21,710 nt of DNA from CAYHDN01 sp964355425 (lineage in GTDB: Bacteria > Patescibacteriota > UBA1384 > XYA2-FULL-43-10 > CAINNR01), in NCBI GenBank assembly GCA_964355425.1, contig CAYHDN010000007.1, forward strand, positions 1 to 21,710. Reading direction: 5' to 3'. Made by a program: the position numbers and the translations under genes. The notes under the pieces were generated by a model that was not told where the DNA came from, searched no databases, and was given only the letters and a program-made list of their open reading frames with translations. How positions within the stretch are numbered: position 1 is the first letter of the stretch; each line of letters begins with the position of its first letter. This document shows positions 1 through 5,800 of the stretch, piece by piece.

Positions 1-1
1 C

Positions 2-163
2 CGTGAAGTAAACTTGAGAGTGCATGTGTCATGCCACAGCTAAAAATATGGCAGTCTTTAAAGATTCCTGTTGTTGGACAACTGCCGCGATATATTAGAG
101 GCAAAATTAATCGGTGCCAAATGCATAAATCTGGTGATTGATCCTCTGGCAAACTTTAAATGA
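2..163 (+). pseudogene. possible 3' remnant of an unidentified gene
   Basis: No intact gene is visible in the first 187 bases. In the second plus-strand frame, codons 62-163 give a coherent 33-residue C-terminus-like peptide (RFLLLDNCRDILEAKLIGAK, then INLVIDPLANFK) ending in TGA at 161-163. The same frame upstream is interrupted by TAA at 41-43 and 59-61. The first frame (7-93) also gives a plausible peptide containing KIPVVGQLPRY. This could be the decayed tail of a gene that starts left of the window, or chance. I do not recognise the family and the call is weak. Confidence 0.15.
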
Positions 164-187
164 AAAGATTTGAAAAAAGTGGTTATC

Positions 188-538
188 TTAATCAACCCAT
201 TTAACGCCTGGGAAAGGGTGTTTTGTTGCAATCAGAATAACATCAATCACCCACCAAATTGCTCCTCCAATCCCCAATGTGAGGACACCGACAACAATTT
301 TGAGAATTCCCATACCAATTTGGCCCATAATAAAACGATCTACACCCAACGTCCCGAACAATATTGACATGATCAGTGTCAATATCCAATTTACCTCTTT
401 GACAGAACCTGCTACTGGACTCGCAGTGTTCACATTTATAGTTGTGTGCGGAGTCTCAGCAGCTGGTGCTGCAACTGGCGCCTTAGGCGCTTCAGCCTTT
501 GGTTCAGGCGCTGCTTCCTTTTTCTCTGCTTCAGCCAT
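188..538 (-). CDS. TM2-domain membrane protein
   Basis: A 116-residue protein. The N-terminal ~45 residues are rich in Ala, Pro, Glu and Lys and are probably a disordered cytoplasmic tail. From about residue 50 comes a TM2 domain: two hydrophobic segments joined by a short polar loop carrying the family signature LGVDRFIMGQIGMGILK, and a second helix ending in WWVIDVILIAT. TM2 proteins are small two-helix membrane proteins of unknown biochemical role that are common in bacteria. A strong ribosome site (GAGGGAG) lies just before the ATG at 538, which fixes the start. It diverges from the 621-833 gene across a short promoter-bearing gap. The domain call is firm; the function is unknown. Confidence 0.85.
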   Translation of the reverse strand: MAEAEKKEAAPEPKAEAPKAPVAAPAAETPHTTINVNTASPVAGSVKEVNWILTLIMSILFGTLGVDRFIMGQIGMGILKIVVGVLTLGIGGAIWWVIDVILIATKHPFPGVKWVD

Positions 539-575
539 TTTTTCTCCCTCTTAATTATTTTTTCTTACATTACAA

Positions 576-584
576 TGATATAAT
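576..584 (+). promoter_or_regulatory. extended -10 promoter for the 621-1249 operon
   Basis: TGATATAAT at 576-584 is a perfect -10 (TATAAT) with the extended TGn motif. No good -35 hexamer is visible 17 bp upstream (the sequence there is T-rich), as is usual for extended -10 promoters. It lies 36 bp before the ATG at 621, leaving room for the AGGAGG ribosome site at 611-616. Confidence 0.55.
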
Positions 585-620
585 AAATGGGAGGTATTTG
601 GCAAATTATCAGGAGGTTTT

Positions 621-833
621 ATGTTCAATTTTTATAATTATTTAATCTTTGGTCGGCCGGTTTTTGTTTGGCTCGGATTGATTACGCTTATACTTTTAAT
701 TCTGCAAATTCTTGTTGGCACCATAATCTTAAAATTACCCTTTTTTTGGCATAAAAAAATAATTTGGGTGGCGCTCTTAACCTTTGCTCTCTTGCATGCT
801 TTTTATGGGATATGGATTTATTTCATTAAATAG
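621..833 (+). CDS. small two-helix membrane protein with paired histidines
   Basis: A 70-residue protein preceded by a consensus AGGAGG ribosome site, so the start is secure. It has two predicted transmembrane helices (about residues 14-36 and 46-68). Two histidines flank the second helix: one in the loop (FFWHKK) and one inside the helix (LLHAFYG), about 16 residues apart. Small proteins of this general pattern are common hypotheticals in CPR genomes, from my recollection rather than a search. A heme or metal site is imaginable but not demonstrated. It ends 8 bp before the HIT gene and is very likely co-transcribed with it. Confidence 0.7.
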   Translation: MFNFYNYLIFGRPVFVWLGLITLILLILQILVGTIILKLPFFWHKKIIWVALLTFALLHAFYGIWIYFIK

Positions 834-841
834 GAGAGTTT

Positions 842-1249
842 ATGCCCGACTGCATTTTTTGCAAGATTGTTTCCGGCGAAATTCCGGCTAATAAAATTTA
901 TGAAGATAATGAACTATTAGCATTTTTGGATATAAAACCGGTTAATCCTGGGCATACTTTGGTGATTACAAAAAAACATTTCACTGATTTTATGCAAACG
1001 CCGGAAGGGCTTTTATGTCAAATGACAAACCTAGCAAAAAAGATAGGCCAAAAAATTATCAACTCCGGCCTTGGCCAGGGCATAAATATCACTAACAACA
1101 TAAAACCTGCCGCCGGCCAGGCAGTTGACCATGTCCATATGCATGTTATCCCTCGCCTTGAAGGCGATGGTTATGAACTCTGGCATGGCCGTGAATATGC
1201 TCCCGGCGAGGTAGAAAAAGTCGTGGAAAAATTAAAGTTGGAACTATAG
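842..1249 (+). CDS. HIT family (histidine triad) nucleotide hydrolase
   Basis: A 135-residue cytosolic HIT protein. It opens with the family's CIFCKIVSGEIP segment and carries the triad HVHMHVIPR at about residues 97-105, where the middle histidine attacks the alpha-phosphate of nucleotide conjugates. HINT-branch members hydrolyse adenosine phosphoramidates and similar AMP conjugates; the exact substrate here cannot be read from sequence. Length is normal for the family. The ribosome site GGAG lies just upstream of the ATG, and the gene follows the 70-residue membrane protein by 8 bp. Its stop codon abuts the stop of the convergent isomerase gene with no gap, so both terminators, if any, lie inside the opposing gene. 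Confidence 0.93.
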   Translation: MPDCIFCKIVSGEIPANKIYEDNELLAFLDIKPVNPGHTLVITKKHFTDFMQTPEGLLCQMTNLAKKIGQKIINSGLGQGINITNNIKPAAGQAVDHVHMHVIPRLEGDGYELWHGREYAPGEVEKVVEKLKLEL

Positions 1250-2377
1250 TTATAATTTCTTAATCTCTTCAATGGTGATGTTTTTGGAGTTAGTGACGGC
1301 TGGTTCGTTAAATGGATCAACATTATGCAGAATTGCGCTGTAAAATGCCACCAATTGCCAAAAAGCCAAAAGTTCGCCGACAGTCTCGTTTGTCACTTCT
1401 GAAAGTTCTATTGTAATATTGGGAATTTCTAATCGATCAGCCTCTATTTTTGTGCCGTGATATTCTGCCAAAAGTGCCTGCTGATATGTAATGTTATTTA
1501 TTTTTTTTAGTTCCAGACCTTTTAAATTAATATCTGATAAAGCATCAGGGACTTCAATTGTTTTGTCGTCAAACCAATCCCGTGCAATTATGAAAGTTCC
1601 AACAATATTCTTTTTGCCGCCGAAAAATCGCTGATTTGTATGATGTTGGCTTTCCGGAGCTTCGGAATAATAAAATGTTTGACCTCGACCATTTTTGCAC
1701 ACGGACTCATGCATCAACTGAATTATTAATGTTCTGAAATCGTTAAGCAGCCAGGAGTAACAGGAAACATATACTTCGAGATAGCCTTTGTGTTCAAGAC
1801 CAAAATAGTATTTTGCCAGGCTCCAAGCTTCTTTTTTATATTTGTAGCCATTTTTAATGCCGGAGGCAATCTCATCTATTTTCATGCCGCAAAGCAACGC
1901 AGGCAACAGTCCAGCCGAAGTAGCACCGGAATAACGCCCTGAAATATTTGGATGCTCAACAATTTGATAATTCATCTTATTGGCAATTAGACGCAAAATC
2001 CCGTCTTCGGCCTCGGTGATGACAATTATCTTATAGCTGGAAAAATTCAATAGTGTTTCAATGACACCAAGGGTGTTGCCAGATTTGGAGACTCCAATGA
2101 CAACAGTTTTGTCGCTTGGGCACTCCCTCTTAACTTTTCGTAAAAGTGCTGGATCCATTGAATCAACTATCCAAATATTTTTGAGAGAACAAAGTGCACC
2201 AGAATAAGCCCTAAGACTAGTTATTGCACCACCATTACCAATGACAATTACATTTTCGTACTCGAAATCAATTTTTGCCGCTTCGCGCTTCAAATAATCT
2301 AAATCCTCCTTATAATCAAAAAACTGCGACCAATTGTCGGGAACATCATTATAGATTTTTAGATCGTGAAATCTCAT
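1250..2377 (-). CDS. bifunctional phosphoglucose/phosphomannose isomerase (SIS family)
   Basis: A 375-residue SIS-fold isomerase that would interconvert glucose-6-phosphate and fructose-6-phosphate, and probably mannose-6-phosphate, linking glycolysis to sugar-nucleotide supply. Visible landmarks: VIGNGG (45-50), the phosphate-binding VSKSGNT (96-102), SGRYSGATSAG (146-156), the active-site stretch EAPESQHHTNQRFFGG (239-254), and a C-terminal signature HNVDPFNEPAV with a lysine at about 365 in the position of the catalytic Lys. At 375 residues it is far shorter than E. coli Pgi and fits the compact archaeal/CPR-like branch. GGAG sits 5 bp upstream of the ATG. The product probably feeds the many glycosyltransferases in this window (inference). 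Specificity for mannose is from family resemblance only. Confidence 0.85.
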   Translation of the reverse strand: MRFHDLKIYNDVPDNWSQFFDYKEDLDYLKREAAKIDFEYENVIVIGNGGAITSLRAYSGALCSLKNIWIVDSMDPALLRKVKRECPSDKTVVIGVSKSGNTLGVIETLLNFSSYKIIVITEAEDGILRLIANKMNYQIVEHPNISGRYSGATSAGLLPALLCGMKIDEIASGIKNGYKYKKEAWSLAKYYFGLEHKGYLEVYVSCYSWLLNDFRTLIIQLMHESVCKNGRGQTFYYSEAPESQHHTNQRFFGGKKNIVGTFIIARDWFDDKTIEVPDALSDINLKGLELKKINNITYQQALLAEYHGTKIEADRLEIPNITIELSEVTNETVGELLAFWQLVAFYSAILHNVDPFNEPAVTNSKNITIEEIKKL

Positions 2378-2455
2378 TCCACTCCTTTTCTATATCTTAG
2401 TCTAAATTATATCTTGAGTAAACTGGCAAAATTTGCTAGTCTTATTAATAGTTTT

Positions 2456-2529
2456 GCGAGTGTAGTTCAGTGGTAGAATGCGACCTTCCCAAGGTTGAGG
2501 CGGGAGTTCGATTCTCCTCACTCGCTCCA
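2456..2529 (+). tRNA. tRNA-Gly (anticodon CCC)
   Basis: A full cloverleaf can be drawn: acceptor GCGAGTG/CACTCGC, D-arm GTTC-AGTGGTA-GAAT, anticodon stem CGACC/GGTTG with loop TTCCCAA (anticodon CCC), and T-arm GGGAG-TTCGATT-CTCCT with one G-U pair. Discriminator T and CCA are encoded (2526-2529). The 3' half is partly duplicated immediately downstream (2548-2587). Confidence 0.93.
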
Positions 2530-2547
2530 GCTTCTGCGGAGGACGGG

Positions 2548-2587
2548 CAAGGTTGAGGCGGGAGTTCGATTCCCGCTACCCGCTCCA
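2548..2587 (+). pseudogene. tRNA-Gly 3'-half fragment, apparently chimeric
   Basis: Bases 2548-2572 are identical over 25 nt to 2490-2514 of the adjacent tRNA-Gly(CCC), starting in the anticodon loop. After that the sequence switches to CCCGC-TACCCGC-TCCA, a different T-stem 3' strand and acceptor end. The 5' T-stem strand (GGGAG) no longer pairs with CCCGC, so the fragment is a mosaic of two tRNA-Gly genes. There is no 5' half here, so it cannot be a functional tRNA. It looks like a recombination or integration scar. Confidence 0.7.
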
Positions 2588-2619
2588 CTTCGCTTCGCTC
2601 AGTGTAAACTATTTTTCAT

Positions 2620-3009
2620 ATGAATAAATTTTATGTTTATATTGTTAAATGCGAAGATAACTATCTGTATGCTGGGATTATAAACTCAATCAACAGGAGA
2701 TTTTTACAGCATCAATTAGGTTTAAGCAAGATAACAAAAAACCGAGGGAAAATTGAATTAGTCTACTATCAAAGTTTTGACTCTAGAATTGATGCGGTAA
2801 AAAGAGAGAAGGAAATTAAGGGCTGGAAAAGAAGTAAAAAAGATTATTTGATAAAAAGGGTTTACATTGAGAAAATTATAAATAATTTTCGAAATGCCGA
2901 TGTAGCTCAGCTGGTAGAGCAGCACTTTCGTAAAGTGAAGGTCGGCGGTTTGATTCCGCCCATCGGCTCCATTTTTTACCAAATAGAATGTTTTTCAGGA
3001 ATTTGTTAA
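2620..3009 (+). CDS. GIY-YIG nuclease domain protein (UPF0213/YhbQ-like), abnormal 3' end
   Basis: Residues 1 to about 80 form a small GIY-YIG nuclease domain of the UPF0213 type. YVYIVKC is the GIY strand, YLYAGI the YIG strand; NRRFLQHQ supplies the conserved Arg and His region, and REKEIKGWKR the conserved Glu and KGW motif. Such single-domain proteins are DNA-cleaving or DNA-binding and often sit near mobile or repetitive DNA. Normal length is about 85-95 residues, but this frame has no stop there. It continues through the whole tRNA-Thr gene on the same strand (residues 93-117 are translated tRNA) and ends at TAA 3007-3009, which is also the first three bases of the 44-bp palindrome. No ribosome site precedes the ATG. 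The domain is clear; whether the ORF is an intact gene or has lost its stop is uncertain. Confidence 0.7.
   Translation: MNKFYVYIVKCEDNYLYAGIINSINRRFLQHQLGLSKITKNRGKIELVYYQSFDSRIDAVKREKEIKGWKRSKKDYLIKRVYIEKIINNFRNADVAQLVEQHFRKVKVGGLIPPIGSIFYQIECFSGIC
2896..2971 (+). tRNA. tRNA-Thr (anticodon CGT)
   Basis: Cloverleaf: acceptor GCCGATG/CATCGGC, D-arm GCTC-AGCTGGTA-GAGC, anticodon arm GCACT-TTCGTAA-AGTGA (anticodon CGT, with the G-A top mismatch also seen in E. coli tRNA-Thr CGT), T-arm GGCGG-TTTGATT-CCGCC, encoded TCCA end. It lies inside the overlong GIY-YIG reading frame, same strand, 35 bp before the palindrome at 3007. Confidence 0.95.
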
Positions 3010-3050
3010 TATTAGCGATTGCGCTCGATCGAGCGCAATCGCTAATATTA
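3007..3050. repeat. 44-bp perfect palindrome downstream of the PaaX/Cas2-like gene
   Basis: The left arm begins TAATATTAGCGATTGCGCTC and is followed by GATC and the exact reverse complement: 22 bp per arm with no mismatch, centred between 3028 and 3029. It starts 8 bp past the stop of the minus-strand gene (stop codon 3058-3060). A near copy lies just upstream of that gene at 3598-3637. As RNA it would be a very stable hairpin, but neither strand has an adjacent T-tract, so it is not a standard intrinsic terminator. Confidence 0.95.
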
Positions 3051-3057
3051 TTATGAC

Positions 3058-3591
3058 TCATTTTTTAAACAATTTATTCAAATAATTTTCAATATCAGTT
3101 TTATCGACTCGAAGATAGGCAACATATTTTCCAATTCCCAGTTCATTAATTATCAGATCGACTTGATCGGCTTTTGGGAACGGACAAGCCCATAAACTTT
3201 TTTGTACTTGCTTATATCCCAATCGCTTAATAGCGCGACAAAATTGCTGACGCTTGTTTTTTAGTTCTTCTGGGATGTCCCAAGACAACATTCTCCATTT
3301 GCCGTCGCGAGTCTTGGGGTCCGATACCTCGATCAATTTAAGTTTTCCTTTAGCTGTTAGTTCGATGCTCCGGTTTTTCCGATCGATTCCAATATATCCG
3401 CGGTGCTCAATACTTTTGAGATGATTATAGTACCATTTCGTATGCTGTCGCGGATCGCCTTCTTGATAATATACGCTTCGTTTGTAAGCCTCGTAACTGA
3501 ACAATTCATGTCCCTCATCCAAAACATCGGCTATTCCTGTGAGAATTGTTATTGTTATGTTTTTTGTTTTTTCAATATCAAATTTTCTCAT
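3058..3591 (-). CDS. PaaX-like / Cas2-like winged-helix repressor-type protein
   Basis: A 177-residue two-part protein. Residues 1-92 look like a winged-helix DNA-binding domain (KWYYNHLKSIEHRGYIGID, then a basic strand RKNRSIELTAKGK). Residues 96-165 resemble the ferredoxin-like Cas2 / PaaX C-terminal domain, with the characteristic first strand WRMLSWDIPEE (Asp105 in the Cas2 catalytic Asp position), RLGYKQVQKSLWACPFP, and a last strand YVAYLRVD. Cas2-like domains occur in CRISPR adaptation proteins, VapD toxins and PaaX-type regulators; no CRISPR array or other cas gene is present here. The gene is tightly enclosed by two palindromes (7 bp on each side), and its only visible promoter lies inside the upstream palindrome. 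This suggests autorepression, or that gene and palindromes form one unit. No ribosome site precedes the ATG. Confidence 0.75.
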   Translation of the reverse strand: MRKFDIEKTKNITITILTGIADVLDEGHELFSYEAYKRSVYYQEGDPRQHTKWYYNHLKSIEHRGYIGIDRKNRSIELTAKGKLKLIEVSDPKTRDGKWRMLSWDIPEELKNKRQQFCRAIKRLGYKQVQKSLWACPFPKADQVDLIINELGIGKYVAYLRVDKTDIENYLNKLFKK

Positions 3592-3597
3592 AACTTA

Positions 3598-3626
3598 ATA
3601 TTAGCGATTTCGCTCGATCGAGTCAA
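3598..3626 (-). promoter_or_regulatory. sigma70-type promoter embedded in the palindrome, probably leaderless
   Basis: On the minus strand: -35 TTGACT (3621-3626), 17-bp spacer, -10 TAATAT (3598-3603), then TAAGTT and the ATG at 3591. The expected start of transcription, about 7 nt after the -10, falls on the A of the start codon. This implies a leaderless mRNA and fits the lack of a Shine-Dalgarno sequence. A protein bound to the palindrome would cover the whole promoter. Confidence 0.6.
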
Positions 3627-3637
3627 ATCGCTAATAT
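3598..3637. repeat. 40-bp imperfect palindrome upstream of the PaaX/Cas2-like gene
   Basis: Arms of 20 bp around the same CTCGATCGAG centre as the palindrome at 3007-3050, with two mismatched pairs (3612/3623 and 3611/3624). Outer arms (ATATTAGCGATT) are identical to the other copy. The deviation on the minus strand changes the shared TTGCGC region into TTGACT, a good -35 hexamer. The repeat ends 6 bp before the ATG at 3591. Confidence 0.92.
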
Positions 3638-3779
3638 GTTGTTTGAAGTTAATTTGAAATGAACTATGAAGTTATGGTGAAATTATCATAAAATTGTTTT
3701 GAAAATTATATGAGTACTTGACTACTACTACTAACATTAGAATTAAGAATAATGAATTAAAAATTATGAAAGGAGAAAA

Positions 3780-4100
3780 ATGGGAGTTGAAGAAGGCGGA
3801 CCAAGTAAAGAAGATTTAAAAGTTCGACCAGGCGAACCAGAAGAGAGAATGCAGAATATTGACGAGGCTCATGATCTAGCGAACCAAGCTGTTAATGAAA
3901 GGAAAATGGCTAGTTATGAAAGAGATGTGGCTGCGAATGCACACATGTCAGCAGAGGCACATGAAGAAGCGGCAAAAACAGATATTTTTTATCGTAAAGC
4001 ACACAAAGAACATGCTAAGCAATGGAAAGGAAAATGGGGAGAGCTTCGCAATATTGCGGATGAAAGAGACGAAAAAGCTAGAAAGATTGAAGAAGAATAA
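3780..4100 (+). CDS. small charged helical protein, function unknown
   Basis: A 106-residue, strongly hydrophilic protein with no membrane segment or signal peptide. After a Pro/Gly/Glu-rich first 25 residues it is almost continuous Ala/Glu/Lys/His-rich sequence (for example AHMSAEAHEEAAKTDIFYRK), which should form long amphipathic helices or a coiled coil. No cysteines. A clear AAGGAG ribosome site precedes the ATG, and the 130-bp gap upstream is AT-rich with a short ACT tandem run at about 3721-3732. Its stop abuts the convergent gene at 4102. I do not recognise a family; it is a real gene by start signal and codon pattern. Confidence 0.65.
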   Translation: MGVEEGGPSKEDLKVRPGEPEERMQNIDEAHDLANQAVNERKMASYERDVAANAHMSAEAHEEAAKTDIFYRKAHKEHAKQWKGKWGELRNIADERDEKARKIEEE

Positions 4101-4101
4101 T

Positions 4102-4638
4102 CTATTCAATACAGCAATCCACAACTTTTTTCACTAGTTCTTTAAATTTGGAAAGGGTGCCGCGCGAGCTGGCATCTTTTTTATCGAGTGCTTTTTCGGA
4201 AATATTTTTAATTCCTTTTGTTGGAATAACTTTCAAATTCACGCCCCAGAACAAAGAATATAACTCATAAGCCTTTTCGAAAAGTTCGTAAGCCTCTTTT
4301 TTGTGTCCGCGGCCGAGTTCTTTAGTTCCGACTTCCATTACTCGCATGGATGACGCCAGTAAATGTTTGGAAATGCACCAAACTTCACCCTCGGTTTTGT
4401 CACGCACCAATTTTTTCAAAAGTGATTTTCTTATTTCCCGGACTCCGGCCAATAAATCATAATATTTTTTGTCCTCGGTTTTTTCGGCGGTAAAGAAAAA
4501 ATGCTCCTCAATTGAAACCAAATTCATTATCGCAATTGACAAATCCTCATCAGCCGAAAGATCAAGTTTGTGGTCTTTTTTCAACTTGTCAAAATTAGCA
4601 ATCAGTTTACTGACATCATCTGGATTAATTTTTGCCAT
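4102..4638 (-). CDS. conserved-looking helical cytosolic protein, function unknown
   Basis: A 178-residue soluble, all-helical protein with no recognised motif. Two blocks suggest helical hairpins: residues ~35-75 (SIAIMNLVSIEEHFFFTAEK) and ~115-150 (GHKKEAYELFEKAYELYSLF, reminiscent of a single TPR- or HEPN-like helix pair). It ends with a Cys pair (VDCCIE). I start it at the ATG at 4638, because GAGGAAAA lies 5-12 nt upstream of it; a TTG seven codons upstream (4659) is in frame but has no ribosome site. It is separated from the redox gene pair by an 80-bp gap holding repeat-like debris. Confidence 0.65.
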   Translation of the reverse strand: MAKINPDDVSKLIANFDKLKKDHKLDLSADEDLSIAIMNLVSIEEHFFFTAEKTEDKKYYDLLAGVREIRKSLLKKLVRDKTEGEVWCISKHLLASSMRVMEVGTKELGRGHKKEAYELFEKAYELYSLFWGVNLKVIPTKGIKNISEKALDKKDASSRGTLSKFKELVKKVVDCCIE

Positions 4639-4663
4639 AACTTTTTCCTCAGTTATCAATAAG

Positions 4664-4739
4664 ATCCTTCGGCTCTCCAGCCCTTTCCCAGAAAGGGTTG
4701 ATCGCTCAGGATGACAATCTCAAGCGAAGTCGGACAGAG
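4664..4739. repeat. degenerate intergenic repeat debris
   Basis: This short gap contains GATCCTTCGGC, then CCCTTTC/GAAAGGG arms of a small hairpin, then GATCGCTCAGGATGACAATCTC and AAGCGAAGTCGG. The pieces resemble the commonly seen intergenic motif of the form TCCTTCG...GCTCAGGATGACA. That resemblance is from memory and no copy count can be made here. Confidence 0.3.
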
Positions 4740-5177
4740 TTACTTTGTTGCTAAATAAAATATTGTGCTAGTTAAAATTAGTGCCACGACAGGGATTGTC
4801 ACCTTCTCCAGCGGAAAATGGGCATGGCCACCGTTTTTTCTCTTCAGCCAAGCATAAAACATTACGGATAGAATAAAAATAATACTGCCAACGAAAGCGC
4901 CGATAATAAACTTATCGATTCCCCAAATGCGATTTAATGGATGGCCTATGATTTTGCCGCTGTAAAGTGGAACAAAAACCGCGGCGAAGTAGATTAATGA
5001 AATTAAGAAATCTCGACCGAAGAAATTTAACTTCCATTTTTGGAATAAGACAATCGTGTAATAGATTATTGTTACGAGGAGTGCGCCAATCCAAACGCCA
5101 CTGACAGTATCGTCGACGCGTAACCAACGGGAGAGTCCAAGGCCACTAATAATTGCTGCGGTACATACGGCGCACAT
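4740..5177 (-). CDS. four-helix membrane protein with N-terminal CxxC
   Basis: A 145-residue integral membrane protein with about four helices (roughly 7-20/26-45, 56-74, 88-110, 125-143). It begins MCAVC, so a CxxC pair sits at the very N-terminus just before the first helix, followed by a conserved-looking GLGLSRWLRVDDTVSGVWIG segment. An HAH element lies in the third loop. Together with the thioredoxin-like protein encoded 50 bp upstream on the same strand, it may form a membrane thiol-redox relay analogous in role, not in sequence, to DsbB or DsbD (inference). No ribosome site is visible before the ATG at 5177. The exact family is not recognised. Confidence 0.7.
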   Translation of the reverse strand: MCAVCTAAIISGLGLSRWLRVDDTVSGVWIGALLVTIIYYTIVLFQKWKLNFFGRDFLISLIYFAAVFVPLYSGKIIGHPLNRIWGIDKFIIGAFVGSIIFILSVMFYAWLKRKNGGHAHFPLEKVTIPVVALILTSTIFYLATK

Positions 5178-5227
5178 AATAATATCTAAAATCTAATATC
5201 TTAAAAATAAAATCTTTAATTCAAAAG

Positions 5228-5656
5228 TTATTTGGCCTGTGCGGTGAAAAAGTTCTGGACATCGGTCTCGCCAACTAAACATTTATTATTTTTGATATCG
5301 TAAAGAAATGGCACTCCGACCTGGTCACTGGAAATATTACAAGCTTTGGCTTTTTCAGAAAGTTCGGCTGAATTCGTTTTATTGTACCAAACTTCTTTGA
5401 CATTGTATTTAACTTTGTCGGCGATTTTGTTATCGGTCAGCCATTTTTCTACCTTTTCGCAATGCGGACATCCTTTGCCGTAATAAAGTGTGGCAATTGC
5501 ACCATCGACAATTATGTCTTCAGCTTTTGTCGTTGTTGCCGGCTGACTAGTATTTTCACTTGTGCTACTACTACTTCCTTTGGTGGAAAAATATATTCCA
5601 AGACCAATGATTGCCAGAATTGCTATCACGATCACTGCATACCAGCCTTTTTGCAT
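5228..5656 (-). CDS. membrane-anchored thioredoxin/glutaredoxin-like thiol protein (CPHC)
   Basis: A 142-residue protein with one N-terminal helix (about 5-23), a Ser/Thr-rich linker (24-45) and an exported thioredoxin-fold domain. The active site is CPHC at 63-66, the DsbA-type dipeptide, and cis-Pro is in VGVPF (Pro116). Two further cysteines (about 106 and 126) lie where a second disulfide could form. It probably oxidises or isomerises disulfides, or shuttles electrons outside the membrane. AAGGAG lies 9 nt before the ATG, and a perfect -35 TTGACA lies upstream. It is followed on the same strand by the CxxC membrane protein, its likely redox partner. Redox direction cannot be told from sequence. 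Confidence 0.82.
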   Translation of the reverse strand: MQKGWYAVIVIAILAIIGLGIYFSTKGSSSSTSENTSQPATTTKAEDIIVDGAIATLYYGKGCPHCEKVEKWLTDNKIADKVKYNVKEVWYNKTNSAELSEKAKACNISSDQVGVPFLYDIKNNKCLVGETDVQNFFTAQAK

Positions 5657-5690
5657 CTCATCTCCTTAATTATTATTTTCGCTCATTGTT

Positions 5691-5719
5691 AGATTAATCG
5701 ACTTCTACGAATATGTCAA
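5691..5719 (-). promoter_or_regulatory. promoter of the thiol-redox gene pair
   Basis: Minus strand: -35 TTGACA (5714-5719), 17-bp spacer, -10 TAATCT (5691-5696), 34 bp before the ATG at 5656. The -35 is perfect and the -10 is weak. Confidence 0.5.
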
Positions 5720-5764
5720 GCTCACACTGAAGGAAGTTTTTAAGTTTATTTTTGTATCCAGTTC

Positions 5765-5773
5765 TGCTATAAT
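5765..5773 (+). promoter_or_regulatory. extended -10 promoter of the glycosyltransferase operon
   Basis: TGCTATAAT (5765-5773): perfect -10 with TGn extension, 27 bp before the ATG at 5801. There is no strong -35. It is divergent from the promoter at 5691-5719. Confidence 0.55.
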
Positions 5774-5800
5774 CGGATTACAAATATTAGAATTATTTAG

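Noticed and set aside
3007..3050. 44-bp palindrome as an ordinary intrinsic terminator
   Set aside because: No T-tract follows on either strand, it has a near copy in a promoter position, and its length and perfect symmetry exceed normal terminators.
2876..3061. Minus-strand ORFs across the tRNA-Thr region
   Set aside because: They are antisense translation of a tRNA (the familiar AESNRRP-type artefact) with no start signal.
3058..3591. Calling this gene a CRISPR Cas2
   Set aside because: It has an extra N-terminal winged helix like PaaX, there is no array or other cas gene in the window, and no direct repeats with spacers.
3721..3732. ACT tandem run as a microsatellite or phase-variation tract
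   Set aside because: Only about four units in an AT-rich gap, not within a coding frame or between promoter hexamers.
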